Counted from the first letter of the stretch, positions 19,855-29,494 are shown. The stretch: DNA of 64,000 bases from Streptomyces viridiviolaceus (GCF_014650995.1 NZ_BMWA01000003.1:1-64000), one strand, 5' to 3'. Notes: generated from the letters alone by a model not told the origin. Translations and numbers: made by a program.

Positions 19855-20946
19855 TCAGTCGTCGTCCGCCGTGCGCGGCCTGCGGGGGCCGCCCAGCTCG
19901 ACCGCCGTGCAGCGCCAGCGGAGGTCCTGGCCACGTTCCAGCCGGAAGGCCATGGCGCGCAGCTGGTCGCCCGCGCCGATGCGGGCGAAGACCTCCAGGG
20001 CACCCGGGCGGGGTTCGAAGTAGCCGATGTCGCGGACGACGGGGAGGGCGCCTCGGGTGCGCAGGGGGCCGCGTTCGGCGAGCCGGGCCAGTTCGTCGTA
20101 GGCGCGCCCCGCGGTGTGCCGGAGCATCGAGTGGACGGGACGCCGGCCGCTGAGCACTCCGAGGAGGCGCTCGGCGAAGAGGTCCGTGGGTCGGGGCTGG
20201 GGGACGGGCGGGACGGGGCGACGGGGCGTCTGGGCAGGCACGACGGGGGCGACTGCGGGCGCGGCCCGGCGCGTCGCCGGCGTGCCCGGCGCTGGCCGTG
20301 AGGCCGGCGCGGTCCTGCCCGGCCCGGTCGCCGGCGAGCGGGTGTCCGCGGGCCTCGTCGCGGCCCGGCGCGACCTGCCGGGTGAGCCTGGCGGGCGGCC
20401 ACCGGGCGCACCGGTCCGGGAGGTGCTCCCACCGGGCCTACGGGGCGGAAGGCCGCCGGGGGCGTGGGACGGAGCCTCGGCCGGGGTGTGCGGCGGTACG
20501 GCCACCGGCGTGCGGGACACGGCGCCTTCCAGCGCACGTGGTGCCGTGGCGGACGGCGAGGGGGCCGTCTCGGAGGGTGTGCGCGGGGTCGGGCCATGTG
20601 GGGTGTGCGGTGGTGTGGCCGAGGGTGTGAGTGGCGTGGTGCTGGACGGTGTGCTGTGTGCGGTGTCGTACGGGCTGTGAGGGGCCGTCTCGGAGGGTGT
20701 GTGCGGGGTCGGGTCATGTGGGGTGTGCGGTGGTGCGGCCGAGGGTGTGAGGGGCGTGGTGCTGGACGGTGTGCCGTGTGCGGTGTCGTACGGGCTGTGA
20801 GGGGCCGTCTCCGACGGTGTGCGCGGTGACCTGGCGGACGGTGACGGTGTGGGGGTGTCCGGGGCCTGGTGGGGCTTCTGGGTGGGGTTCGGGTTGGGTG
20901 GGCGGGTGCTCGGGCGGAGCTGGGCCCTGGTCATGACCTTGTGCAT
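19855..20946 (-). CDS. Rv3235-like (DUF6459) protein with repetitive N-terminus
   Basis: This 363-aa protein starts at ATG 20946 behind GGGGAGTCAC. Residues ~1-230 are disordered, rich in Pro, Thr, Ser and Ala, and include two almost identical 40-residue units plus a partial third. The conserved C-terminal domain (~235-355) begins PTDLFAERLLGVLSGRRPVHSMLRHT and contains GYFEPRPGALEVFARIGAGD, the pattern of the Rv3235/DUF6459 family. That family is commonly encoded beside secA in actinobacteria and has no known biochemical role. The N-terminal repeat count is likely to vary between strains. Confidence 0.85.
   Translation of the reverse strand: MHKVMTRAQLRPSTRPPNPNPTQKPHQAPDTPTPSPSARSPRTPSETAPHSPYDTAHGTPSSTTPLTPSAAPPHTPHDPTPHTPSETAPHSPYDTAHSTPSSTTPLTPSATPPHTPHGPTPRTPSETAPSPSATAPRALEGAVSRTPVAVPPHTPAEAPSHAPGGLPPRRPGGSTSRTGAPGGRPPGSPGRSRRAATRPADTRSPATGPGRTAPASRPAPGTPATRRAAPAVAPVVPAQTPRRPVPPVPQPRPTDLFAERLLGVLSGRRPVHSMLRHTAGRAYDELARLAERGPLRTRGALPVVRDIGYFEPRPGALEVFARIGAGDQLRAMAFRLERGQDLRWRCTAVELGGPRRPRTADDD
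20561..20825. repeat. 120-bp in-frame tandem repeat in the Rv3235-like gene
   Basis: Exactly 120-bp units at 20561-20680 and 20681-20800, differing at only a few bases, are followed by a truncated third copy from 20801. The period is a multiple of three, so each unit adds 40 residues (begins SETAPHSPYDTAH) without a frameshift. Confidence 0.95.
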
Positions 20947-21243
20947 GTGACTCCCCGTTCGGCGGCCCGGGAATACCGGGCAGTAACTTGTTGGTCGGGG
21001 ATCTTGTACGGGGACCTCGCGGGCGGCGGCAAGGACGCGGGCGGGCGAGTCGCGGCGGTGGGGAGGTTCACCTATCCGAGTGAGGAAGGGGGCGCGGAAG
21101 CCCGGTACGGAGCGGGCGCACCGGGTGAGTTCCGGGGCCCGAGGTGGACGGGTCCGGCGTCATGGGCGGGAACCCGAAAGGGGACGCCCGCACGTATCCT
21201 GAAGGCTCTCCCAGCGGAGCCCCGACCACGAAAGCGGCCAGCC

Positions 21244-21759
21244 ATGCGCGTCTACGTCCCCCTGACCCTCTCCGGTCTCGCCGAGGCGCACAGGACGGGA
21301 GAGCTGGGGGCCGGACCGCTCGTCGCGTACGCCGTGACGCCGGCGCTGCGCGAGTGGTACCTCTCGGACGACGTCGAGGAACTGGAGTACGCGGCCCTGG
21401 GCCGCGCCGCGCTGGCCTCACTGCGGCTGCTCGCGGCCGACGCCGGGGCGGCACGGCGCAGGGTCGTGGTCGCGGCCGACGTACCCGACGGCACGGCCTC
21501 GGCCGACCCCGACCGGGGACTCGACCCGGCCGCCCTCGGCGAGGTCCGGGTCACCGGGGCCGTGCCGCTGGCCAAGGCCGCCGCGGTGCATGTCGACGCC
21601 GCCGACGCGGAGGCGGACGTGGCCGCCGCGGCCGGGGCGCTCGCTGCGGCGGACGCCGGGGACGACGAGGCCCAGTTCGTGGTGGACGGGGCCGAGGACC
21701 ACGAGCTGCTCTGGTACGCGACGCAGGAGATCCCGAACCTGGTGGGGCTCGGCGACTGA
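21244..21759 (+). CDS. DUF6912 family protein
   Basis: This 171-aa protein starts at ATG 21244 (MRVYVPLTLSGLAEAH). The opening MRVYVPLTL and the C-terminal DGAEDHELLWYATQEIPNLVG match a small actinobacterial family (DUF6912) usually found near secA. The middle is Ala/Asp-rich, and no catalytic motif or membrane segment is visible. It may be transcribed from the 297-bp gap upstream, divergent from the Rv3235-like gene. Function is unknown. Confidence 0.8.
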   Translation: MRVYVPLTLSGLAEAHRTGELGAGPLVAYAVTPALREWYLSDDVEELEYAALGRAALASLRLLAADAGAARRRVVVAADVPDGTASADPDRGLDPAALGEVRVTGAVPLAKAAAVHVDAADAEADVAAAAGALAAADAGDDEAQFVVDGAEDHELLWYATQEIPNLVGLGD

Positions 21760-21770
21760 CTCCGTCCGCC

Positions 21771-21804
21771 TTGACTGTCGGTGGCGGCGGGTACTTTTTC
21801 TGGC
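21771..21804 (+). promoter_or_regulatory. Promoter of the HAD gene, probably leaderless
   Basis: TTGACT (21771-21776) and TACTTT (21792-21797) are good -35 and -10 matches, though the 15-nt spacer is short. TACTTT lies 7 nt before the ATG (21805) and there is no Shine-Dalgarno sequence, so the mRNA should start at or next to the start codon. Confidence 0.5.
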
Positions 21805-22470
21805 ATGGGGATGCAGACTGACGCGCACATCGTCTGGGACTGGAACGGGACGCTGTTCCACGACAATGACGCGATCATCGGAGCGACGAACGCGGCCTTC
21901 GCCGAACTGGGACTGAAGCCGATCACGCTCGAGCAGTACCGGGCGCTGTACTGCGTCCCGGTGCCGAAGTTCTACGAGCGCCTGATGGGTCGGCTGCCCA
22001 CCGACGCGGAGTGGGAGGTCATGGACGAGACCTTCCACCGCTACTACACCGAGCACCGTGTGCGGTGCGGGCTGACCGAGGGCGTGGCGGAGCTGCTCGC
22101 CGGGTGGAGCTCGGCCGGGCGCAGCCAGTCCATCCTCAGCATGTACGGCCACGAGGATCTGGTCCCTCTGGTCAGGGGCTTCGGCATCGAGGCGCACTTC
22201 ATACGCGTCGACGGGCGCACCGGGCCCTCCGGCGGCAGCAAGGCCGAGCACATGGTCCGCCACCTCGCCGCGCTCGCCGGCGTGCAGCCCGCCCGTACGG
22301 TGGTGATCGGGGACGCCGCCGACGACGCGGTGGCCGCGCGGCACGTGGGGGCGCAGGCCGTGCTCTACACCGGGGGCTCCCACGGCCGGGCCAGCCTGGA
22401 GGGGGCCGGTGTGCCGGTGGTGGACACGTTGGCGGAAGCCGTCGCGGAGGCGGAGCGGCTGGCTGCCTGA
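21805..22470 (+). CDS. HAD-superfamily hydrolase (phosphoglycolate phosphatase-like)
   Basis: This 221-aa protein starts at ATG 21805 (a second ATG two codons later is possible). HAD motif I is VWDWNGTLF: nucleophile D12 is present but the usual general acid Asp two residues on is Asn14, a variant common in actinobacterial HADs. Motif II is ILSMYG, motif III is around GGSKAEHM and motif IV is VVIGDAADDAVAA. A helical cap occupies ~20-85, as in phosphoglycolate phosphatases. It probably dephosphorylates a small metabolite; the substrate is unknown. Confidence 0.88.
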   Translation: MGMQTDAHIVWDWNGTLFHDNDAIIGATNAAFAELGLKPITLEQYRALYCVPVPKFYERLMGRLPTDAEWEVMDETFHRYYTEHRVRCGLTEGVAELLAGWSSAGRSQSILSMYGHEDLVPLVRGFGIEAHFIRVDGRTGPSGGSKAEHMVRHLAALAGVQPARTVVIGDAADDAVAARHVGAQAVLYTGGSHGRASLEGAGVPVVDTLAEAVAEAERLAA

Positions 22471-22570
22471 GCGGATGGCCACCGCCGGCCGCGTCTCTGT
22501 GCAGAACGTCAAACTTCCACCCCCGGATTTGTACACATACGGCTCATGACGGGCCCCCCGCAAGGAGCGA

Positions 22571-22582
22571 TAGCCTTGTGGC
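22571..22582 (+). promoter_or_regulatory. Candidate -10 element upstream of gdh leader frame
   Basis: TAGCCT (22571-22576) lies exactly 6 nt before a GTG (22583). An ATGACG-like -35 sits about 18 nt upstream (22546-22551). It may be the promoter for the glutamate dehydrogenase leader, with a leaderless small frame or a ~340-nt untranslated leader. Confidence 0.35.
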
Positions 22583-22981
22583 GTGATCAGCGCGATAGCT
22601 CGCGGGGGCATCGTCGCCCCTGCCCTGCGCCCGGTGTGCACGGACGACATCCGTGACCGGGCGGCGGTCGCTGGTCTTCGCGGGCGGGCCGGGTCACCGG
22701 AGGTGGCCGGGACGACGCGCACTCCCCGGACGGTGCTGCCGAGACCGGCATCACATGCGGCGGGCGCGTCGAGAATGGCTGATATGCCCCCGCTCCTCTC
22801 CCCTTGCGGCATAGCGTCGGACCAGACCGGACACCCCGCGTCTCGGCGTCACGTCGGAAGCCGGGAGACCGTACTTCCTTCTACGTCACGCAACGGCGCG
22901 CGACAGGAGCCAGAGGACAATGCAGACCAAGCTGGACGAAGCCAAGGCCGAGCTGCTCGAAAGGGCTGCCCGGGTAGCTGA
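22583..22981 (+). CDS. Possible leaderless small protein overlapping gdh start (uncertain)
   Basis: A 132-codon frame starts at GTG 22583 (MISAIARGGIVAPALRP), 6 nt after a -10-like TAGCCT, and runs 62 bp into the glutamate dehydrogenase gene. Codon third positions look GC-rich for the first ~55 codons and less so afterwards, so a shorter real peptide, a translated leader or no gene at all are all possible. I recognise no domain. If it is not coding, the 22471-22919 gap is a long 5' leader of the dehydrogenase gene. Confidence 0.3.
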   Translation: MISAIARGGIVAPALRPVCTDDIRDRAAVAGLRGRAGSPEVAGTTRTPRTVLPRPASHAAGASRMADMPPLLSPCGIASDQTGHPASRRHVGSRETVLPSTSRNGARQEPEDNADQAGRSQGRAARKGCPGS

Positions 22982-25900
22982 GAACAGCCCGGTCGGGGGG
23001 CACCTACCGACTGGGACGACGGACGAGGGCACCCCGGGCACCCCGGACTACGCATCCGTGTTCGCGTTCCTCCGGCGTTACTACCGGCACACCGCCCCGG
23101 AGGACCTCACCGACCGCGACCCGGTCGACGTCTTCGGAGCGGCCGTCTCGCACTACCGGCTGGCGGAGAACCGCCCGCAGGGCACGGCCAACGTGCGGGT
23201 GCACACCCCGACGGTGGAGGAGAACGGCTGGACGTGCAGCCACTCCGTCGTCGAGGTCGTCACCGACGACATGCCCTTCCTCGTCGACTCCGTGACCAAC
23301 GAGCTGACCCGGCAGGGACGCGGCATCCACGTCGTCGTCCACCCGCAGATCGTGGTGCGGCGCGATGTCGCCGGCAAGCTCGTCGAGGTGCTCGCCACCC
23401 CGCCCACCGACGACCTCCCGCACGACGCGCACATCGAGTCCTGGATCCACGTCGAGATCGACCGTGAGACCGACCGCGGTGACCTGAAGCAGATCACTGC
23501 CGACCTGCTGCGCGTGCTGTCCGACGTCCGCGAGACCGTCGAGGACTGGACCAAGATGCGGGAGGCGGCCGTCCGTATCGCGGAGGAGCTGCCCGCCGAG
23601 CCCGCCCCCGGCGACCTGCGCCCGCAGGAGGTCGAGGAGGCCCGCGAGCTGCTGCGCTGGCTGGCCGACGACCACTTCACCTTCCTCGGTTACCGGGAGT
23701 ATCAGCTGCGTGGCGACGACTCGCTCGCCGCCGTCCCCGGCACCGGTCTCGGCATCCTGCGCGCCGACCCGCACCACGCCGGTGAGGACAGCCACCCCGT
23801 CAGCCCGTCCTTCGAGCGGCTGCCCGCCGATGCCCGTGCCAAGGCACGCGAGCACCGGCTGCTGGTGCTGACCAAGGCCAACAGCCGGGCGACCGTGCAC
23901 CGGCCGTCGTACCTGGACTACATCGGCGTCAAGAAGTTCGACGAGAACGGCAACGTCGTCGGTGAGCGGCGCTTCCTCGGCCTGTTCTCCTCCGCCGCCT
24001 ACACCGAGTCCGTCCGCCGGGTGCCGGTCATCCGGCGCAAGGTGGAGGAGGTGCTGGAGCAGGCCGGCTTCTCGCCCCACAGCCACGACGGGCGGGACCT
24101 GCTGCAGATCCTGGAGACGTACCCGCGCGACGAGCTGTTCCAGACGCCGGTGGACGAGCTGCAGGCCATCGTGACCTCCGTCCTCTACCTCCAGGAGCGG
24201 CGGCGGCTCCGTCTCTACCTGCGCCAGGACGAGTACGGGCGCTACTACTCGGCGCTCGTCTACCTCCCGCGGGACCGCTACACCACCGGTGTCCGGCTGC
24301 GGATCATCGACATCCTGAAGGAGGAGCTCGGCGGCACCAGCGTCGACTTCACGGCCTGGAACACCGAGTCGATCCTGTCCCGGCTGCACTTCGTCGTCCG
24401 GGTCCCGCAGGGCACCGAGCTGCCGCAGCTGTCCGACGCCGACAAGGAGCGCATCGAGGCCCGCCTGGTCGAGGCCGCCCGCTCCTGGTCCGACGGGTTC
24501 GCCGAGGCGCTCAACGCCGAGGTGGGCGAGGAGCGGTCCGCGGAGCTGCTGCGCCAGTACGGGGACGCCTTCCCCGAGGGCTACAAGGCCGACCACGGGC
24601 CGCGCTCCGCGGTCGCCGACCTCGGCCACCTCGAGCGGCTCGACGAGGACCGGACGTTCGCGCTGAGCCTGTACGAGCCGGTGGGCGCCGCGCCCGAGGA
24701 GCGCCGTTTCAAGATCTACCAGAAGGGCGGCTCGGTCTCCCTGTCCGCCGTGCTGCCGGTGCTCAGCCGGCTCGGCGTCGAGGTCACCGACGAGCGGCCG
24801 TACGAGCTGCGCTGCTCCGACCGTACGACGGCCTGGATCTACGACTTCGGCCTGCGCATGCCCAGGTCGGCCACCGGCAACGGCGACCACCTGGTCGGCG
24901 ACGCCCGCGAGCGGTTCCAGGACGCCTTCGCCGCGACCTGGACCGGCAAGGCGGAGAACGACGGCTTCAACGCCCTCGTGCTCAGCGCCGGGCTGACCTG
25001 GCGGCAGGCGATGGTGCTGCGCGCGTACGCCAAGTACCTGCGGCAGGCGGGCTCGACGTTCAGCCAGGACTACATGGAGGACACCCTCCGCAACAACGTC
25101 CACACCACGCGCCTCCTCGTCTCCCTGTTCGAGGCGCGGATGTCGCCGGACCGGCAGCGCGCCGGACGGGAGATCGTCGACGCCCTGCTCGAAGAGGTCG
25201 ACGCGGCTCTCGACCAGGTCGCGAGCCTCGACGAGGACCGCATCCTGCGTTCCTTCCTCACGGTCATCAAGGCGACGCTGCGGACCAACTTCTTCCAGGA
25301 GGCGAGCGGCGGCAGGCCGCACGACTACGTCTCCATGAAGTTCGACCCGCAGGCCATCCCCGACCTGCCGGCGCCGCGTCCGGCGTTCGAGATCTGGGTG
25401 TACTCGCCGCGCGTCGAAGGCGTGCACCTGCGCTTCGGCAAGGTCGCGCGCGGCGGCCTGCGCTGGTCGGACCGCCGGGAGGACTTCCGCACGGAGATCC
25501 TCGGCCTGGTCAAGGCGCAGATGGTGAAGAACACCGTCATCGTGCCGGTCGGCGCCAAGGGCGGCTTCGTCGCCAAGCAGCTCCCCGACCCGAGCGTCGA
25601 CCGCGACGCCTGGATGGCCGAGGGCATCGCCAGCTACAAGACGTTCATCTCGGCGCTGCTCGACATCACCGACAACATGGTGGCCGGCGAGGTCGTGCCG
25701 CCGGCGGACGTCGTCCGGCACGACGAGGACGACACCTACCTCGTCGTCGCCGCCGACAAGGGCACCGCGACCTTCTCCGACATCGCCAACGAGGTCGCCC
25801 AGAAGTACAACTTCTGGCTCGGCGACGCCTTCGCCTCCGGCGGCTCGGCCGGTTACGACCACAAGGGCATGGGCATCACCGCCCGCGGTGCCTGGGAGTC

Positions 25901-27860
25901 CGTCAAGCGGCACTTCCGGGAGCTGGGCGTGGACACCCAGAGCCAGGACTTCACGGTCGTCGGCATCGGCGACATGTCCGGTGACGTGTTCGGCAACGGC
26001 ATGCTGCTCAGCGAGCACATCCGCCTGGTCGCCGCCTTCGACCACCGGCACATCTTCATCGACCCGACCCCCGACGCGGCCACCTCCTACGCCGAGCGCC
26101 GCCGCCTGTTCGAGCTGCCGCGCTCCTCGTGGGCCGACTACGACACCGGGCTGCTGTCGGCCGGCGGCGGGGTCTTCCCGCGCACGGCCAAGGCGATCCC
26201 GGTCAACGCGCACATCCGGGAGGCCCTCGGCATCGAGGAGAAGGTCTCCAAGATGACCCCGGCCGACCTGATGAAGGCGATCCTGAAGTCGCCGGTGGAC
26301 CTGCTGTGGAACGGCGGCATCGGCACGTACGTCAAGGCGTCCACCGAGTCCAACGCCGACGTCGGCGACAAGGCCAACGACGCCATCCGCGTCGACGGCG
26401 CCGACCTCCGGGTCAAGGTCGTCGGCGAGGGCGGCAACCTGGGTCTGACCCAGCTCGGCCGGATCGAGTTCGCCCGCCACGGCGGCAAGATCAACACGGA
26501 CGCCATCGACAACAGCGCGGGCGTGGACACCTCCGACCACGAGGTGAACATCAAGATCCTGCTCAACGGTCTGGTCGCGGACGGCGACATGACCGTCAAG
26601 CAGCGCAACAAGCTGCTCGCGCAGATGACCGACGAGGTCGGCGCGCTGGTCCTGCGCAACAACTACGCGCAGAACACGGCGATCGCCAACGCGCTGGCCC
26701 AGTCCAAGGACATGCTCCACGCCCAGCAGCGCTTCATGCGCCACCTGGTCCGTGAGGGCCACCTCAACAGGGCCCTGGAGTTCCTGCCCACCGACCGCCA
26801 GATCCGCGAGCGGCTCGGCGCCGGCCACGGCCTGACCGGCCCGGAGACGGCCGTGCTGCTGGCCTACACGAAGATCACGGTCGCCGAGGAGCTGCTGCAG
26901 ACGTCGCTGCCCGACGACCCGTACCTGCGCGGGCTGCTGCACGCCTACTTCCCGACGGCGCTGCGCGAGCAGTTCCTGGACCGGATCGACGGCCACCCGC
27001 TGCGCCGCGAGATCACCACGACGGTGCTGGTCAACGACACGGTCAACACGGGCGGTACGACGTACCTGCACCGCCTGCGCGAGGAGACCGGCGCGTCGCT
27101 GGAGGAGATCGTGCGGGCGCAGACCGCGGCCCGGGCGATCTTCCGCTCCTCTCCGGTGTGGGACGCGGTGGAGGCCCTGGACAACAAGGTCGACGCCGCC
27201 GTCCAGACCCGGATCCGGCTGCACTCGCGCCGCCTGGTCGAGCGCGGCACGCGCTGGCTGCTCAACAACCGGCCGCAGCCGCTCCAGCTGGCCGAGACGG
27301 TGGAGTTCTTCGCCGACCGGGTCGAGCAGGTGTGGTCGCAGCTGCCGAAGCTGCTGCGCGGCGCGGACGCGGAGTGGTACCAGCACATCCACGACGAGCT
27401 GACCGGTGCCGGGGTCCCGGAGGAGCTGGCCACCCGAGTGGCCGGGTTCTCCTCCGCCTTCCCGACGCTCGACATCGTCTCGGTGGCCGACCGCATGGGC
27501 AAGGAGCCGCTGGACGTCGCCGAGGTCTACTACGACCTCGCCGACCGGCTGACCATCACCCAGCTGATGGACCGCATCAGCGACCTGCCCCGCACCGACC
27601 GCTGGCAGTCCATGGCCCGCGCGGCGATCCGCGAGGACCTGTACGCGGCGCACGCGGCGCTCACGGCCGACGTCCTGGCGGCGGGCAACGGCAGCTCGAC
27701 GCCGGAGCAGCGCTTCGAGGTCTGGGACCAGAAGAACGCGGCGATCCTCGGCCGGGCGCGTACGACGCTGGAGGAGATCCAGAGTTCGGAGTCCTTCGAC
27801 CTCGCCAACCTGTCGGTGGCGATGCGGACGATGCGGACGCTGCTGCGGACGCACTCGTGA
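22920..27860 (+). CDS. gdhB: NAD-specific glutamate dehydrogenase, large (180-kDa) class
   Basis: At 1,646 aa this is the large NAD-GDH class first described in streptomycetes. It oxidatively deaminates glutamate to 2-oxoglutarate and ammonium. The start is ATG 22920 behind a GAGG site. The ~700-residue N-terminal region (ACT-like, regulatory) precedes the catalytic core GGLRWSDRREDFRTEILGL and the KGGF motif at about residues 879-882. The dinucleotide-binding part follows (VVGIGDMSGDVFGNGML, VKVVGEGGNLGL). A ~500-residue helical C-terminal domain completes the protein. It is monocistronic, with a terminator 33 bp downstream. Confidence 0.96.
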   Translation: MQTKLDEAKAELLERAARVAENSPVGGHLPTGTTDEGTPGTPDYASVFAFLRRYYRHTAPEDLTDRDPVDVFGAAVSHYRLAENRPQGTANVRVHTPTVEENGWTCSHSVVEVVTDDMPFLVDSVTNELTRQGRGIHVVVHPQIVVRRDVAGKLVEVLATPPTDDLPHDAHIESWIHVEIDRETDRGDLKQITADLLRVLSDVRETVEDWTKMREAAVRIAEELPAEPAPGDLRPQEVEEARELLRWLADDHFTFLGYREYQLRGDDSLAAVPGTGLGILRADPHHAGEDSHPVSPSFERLPADARAKAREHRLLVLTKANSRATVHRPSYLDYIGVKKFDENGNVVGERRFLGLFSSAAYTESVRRVPVIRRKVEEVLEQAGFSPHSHDGRDLLQILETYPRDELFQTPVDELQAIVTSVLYLQERRRLRLYLRQDEYGRYYSALVYLPRDRYTTGVRLRIIDILKEELGGTSVDFTAWNTESILSRLHFVVRVPQGTELPQLSDADKERIEARLVEAARSWSDGFAEALNAEVGEERSAELLRQYGDAFPEGYKADHGPRSAVADLGHLERLDEDRTFALSLYEPVGAAPEERRFKIYQKGGSVSLSAVLPVLSRLGVEVTDERPYELRCSDRTTAWIYDFGLRMPRSATGNGDHLVGDARERFQDAFAATWTGKAENDGFNALVLSAGLTWRQAMVLRAYAKYLRQAGSTFSQDYMEDTLRNNVHTTRLLVSLFEARMSPDRQRAGREIVDALLEEVDAALDQVASLDEDRILRSFLTVIKATLRTNFFQEASGGRPHDYVSMKFDPQAIPDLPAPRPAFEIWVYSPRVEGVHLRFGKVARGGLRWSDRREDFRTEILGLVKAQMVKNTVIVPVGAKGGFVAKQLPDPSVDRDAWMAEGIASYKTFISALLDITDNMVAGEVVPPADVVRHDEDDTYLVVAADKGTATFSDIANEVAQKYNFWLGDAFASGGSAGYDHKGMGITARGAWESVKRHFRELGVDTQSQDFTVVGIGDMSGDVFGNGMLLSEHIRLVAAFDHRHIFIDPTPDAATSYAERRRLFELPRSSWADYDTGLLSAGGGVFPRTAKAIPVNAHIREALGIEEKVSKMTPADLMKAILKSPVDLLWNGGIGTYVKASTESNADVGDKANDAIRVDGADLRVKVVGEGGNLGLTQLGRIEFARHGGKINTDAIDNSAGVDTSDHEVNIKILLNGLVADGDMTVKQRNKLLAQMTDEVGALVLRNNYAQNTAIANALAQSKDMLHAQQRFMRHLVREGHLNRALEFLPTDRQIRERLGAGHGLTGPETAVLLAYTKITVAEELLQTSLPDDPYLRGLLHAYFPTALREQFLDRIDGHPLRREITTTVLVNDTVNTGGTTYLHRLREETGASLEEIVRAQTAARAIFRSSPVWDAVEALDNKVDAAVQTRIRLHSRRLVERGTRWLLNNRPQPLQLAETVEFFADRVEQVWSQLPKLLRGADAEWYQHIHDELTGAGVPEELATRVAGFSSAFPTLDIVSVADRMGKEPLDVAEVYYDLADRLTITQLMDRISDLPRTDRWQSMARAAIREDLYAAHAALTADVLAAGNGSSTPEQRFEVWDQKNAAILGRARTTLEEIQSSESFDLANLSVAMRTMRTLLRTHS

Positions 27861-27892
27861 CGTCGTGACGTTCCGAACGCCGTAGCCGCGTG

Positions 27893-27925
27893 AGGTGCCC
27901 CGGGTCGTGACGGCCCGGGGCACCT
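27893..27925 (+). terminator. Terminator after glutamate dehydrogenase
   Basis: A perfect 12-bp stem (27893-27904 with 27914-27925) with a 9-nt loop and trailing TT lies 33 bp after the dehydrogenase stop. Confidence 0.85.
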
Positions 27926-27988
27926 TGCTGTTCGGACATACCGGGCGATGGAGCGTCTTTAGTGGGACATTCCGGATAAAGTGACCGG

Positions 27989-29494
27989 GTGACTGGGCGT
28001 TCCGGAGCGACGCGCGACACGCTGCCGGGCGGGGCGGCCGTACCCCGGGCGGTCGCCGGACTCGTCCTCCTGCTGCTGCTCCTGGTGGTCGTCCGGCTGC
28101 CGTGGGCCGGTGACCTCGGCATACACGCGGCCACCGTCGAACGCCTGCGGCACAGCCTCCTCGACCCCGGCAACCCGCTGGTCGACGCGGACACGCCGAG
28201 CCCGTACTACTCGCCGTGGATGCTGCTGCTCGGCTGCGTCGCGCGGGTGACGGGCTTCTCGGTCTTCGTCGTGCTGAGGATCGGGGCGCTGGTGGCGCTG
28301 GGGCTGCTGGTGACCGGCGTGTGGCGGTACGTCCGCACGCTGAGCGCCCATCGGGCCGCGCCCGCGTCGGCCCTGCTCTGCCTGGTGCTGCTGTGGGGCA
28401 CGGTCCCGTTCAACTGGAGCGGCCTCCTCGGCCTCAACTCGCTCGCGCTGACGGTGGCGTACCCGAGCGTGTTCGCCCTCGCTCTCGCCTTCCACCTCTG
28501 GGCGTGGCTGGCGCGTGCGGCGCGCGGCGGACCGGCCGGGTGGCGCACGTGGCTCGCGCTCGGGGGGCTGTGGGCGGCGATCCTGCTGTGCCACCAGTTC
28601 TCCGGGGTCGTCGCCTCGCTGGGCGCCCTCGCCACGGTGCTCGGGGCGCGGTGCGGACGGGCCGTGTGGGGACGGACGGCCGCGGGGGTCGCGCTCGGGG
28701 TGGTCGTGTTGTGGATCTGGCCGTACTACGACTTCTTCGCGCTGCTCGGTGCCCAGGACGGGCTGGAGTCCGTGCACCGGCCCCTGTACCGGGAGCTGCC
28801 CGGGCGGCTCTGGCTGGTGCTGCTGGGGGTCGCGGCGCTGGTGCCGCGGTGGCTGCGTGACCGGCGGGATCCGCTCGTGCTGTTCTTCGTGCTGGGGGCG
28901 CTGGTGTTCGCGGCGGGCGGGATGACCGGGCACTGGTCGTGGGGGCGGGTACTGCCCGCCGTGGTGATCCCGGCGCAGCTCGCGGTGGCGCTCGAGGTGG
29001 CGGGGGCGGTGGAGTCCCGGGGGCGGCGGGTGGTGCGGGCCGGCTGGGTGTGCGCGCTGGCCGGGGCGCTGGCGCTGGGGGCGTGGACGCAGGCGGGGAC
29101 GCTGGGGTACGTCGTCGAGCGCGGGGTGCTGCCGCAGGCGGTCGCGGCCAGGTACCGGGCGCCTTGGGCGGGGTACCACTGGATCACGCCGTGGGTCGGG
29201 TACGGGGACGTCGTCATGGCGCGGAGGCTTCCGTCGCGGCAGATTCCGGCGTACGGGGCGTACACCGTGGCTCCCGGGTATCCCGACTTCTTCCTGGCGG
29301 ACGAGGGGGCTCGCGAGGCGGCGGTGCGGCGGTTCTTCGCGGAGGGGACGAGGGCGGGGGAGCGGCAGGGGATCGTGCGGGAGTACGGGGTGCGGTGGGT
29401 GGTGGACCGGGGGGAGGAGCTGCGGGGGGCCGAGGGGTTGCGTGAGGTGGCTCGGGGGCCGGGTGGGCAGGTGTTGTACGCGGTGGTGGGGTGA
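27989..29494 (+). CDS. Polytopic membrane protein, probable GT-C-type glycosyltransferase
   Basis: This 501-aa protein has about ten transmembrane helices and a C-terminal soluble region of ~120 residues. GTG 27989 has TAAAGT 6 nt before it and no Shine-Dalgarno, suggesting leaderless expression. The first extracytoplasmic loop has acidic DLGIHAATVERLRHSLLDP followed by a YYSPW motif. Together with the membrane topology this is typical of GT-C enzymes using polyprenyl-phosphate sugars. It is a clear paralogue of the 517-aa protein at 43385-44938 (shared HAAxVERL, YYSP, WPYxDxFAL and RDPLVLxF motifs). It opens the surface-glycopolymer region. The exact reaction is unknown. Confidence 0.75.
   Translation: MTGRSGATRDTLPGGAAVPRAVAGLVLLLLLLVVVRLPWAGDLGIHAATVERLRHSLLDPGNPLVDADTPSPYYSPWMLLLGCVARVTGFSVFVVLRIGALVALGLLVTGVWRYVRTLSAHRAAPASALLCLVLLWGTVPFNWSGLLGLNSLALTVAYPSVFALALAFHLWAWLARAARGGPAGWRTWLALGGLWAAILLCHQFSGVVASLGALATVLGARCGRAVWGRTAAGVALGVVVLWIWPYYDFFALLGAQDGLESVHRPLYRELPGRLWLVLLGVAALVPRWLRDRRDPLVLFFVLGALVFAAGGMTGHWSWGRVLPAVVIPAQLAVALEVAGAVESRGRRVVRAGWVCALAGALALGAWTQAGTLGYVVERGVLPQAVAARYRAPWAGYHWITPWVGYGDVVMARRLPSRQIPAYGAYTVAPGYPDFFLADEGAREAAVRRFFAEGTRAGERQGIVREYGVRWVVDRGEELRGAEGLREVARGPGGQVLYAVVG

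Noticed and set aside
23004..27923. A ~1,640-codon open frame antisense to glutamate dehydrogenase
   Set aside because: It mirrors the codon structure of the real gene, has no recognisable domain and no ribosome site; long antisense frames are expected at this GC content.
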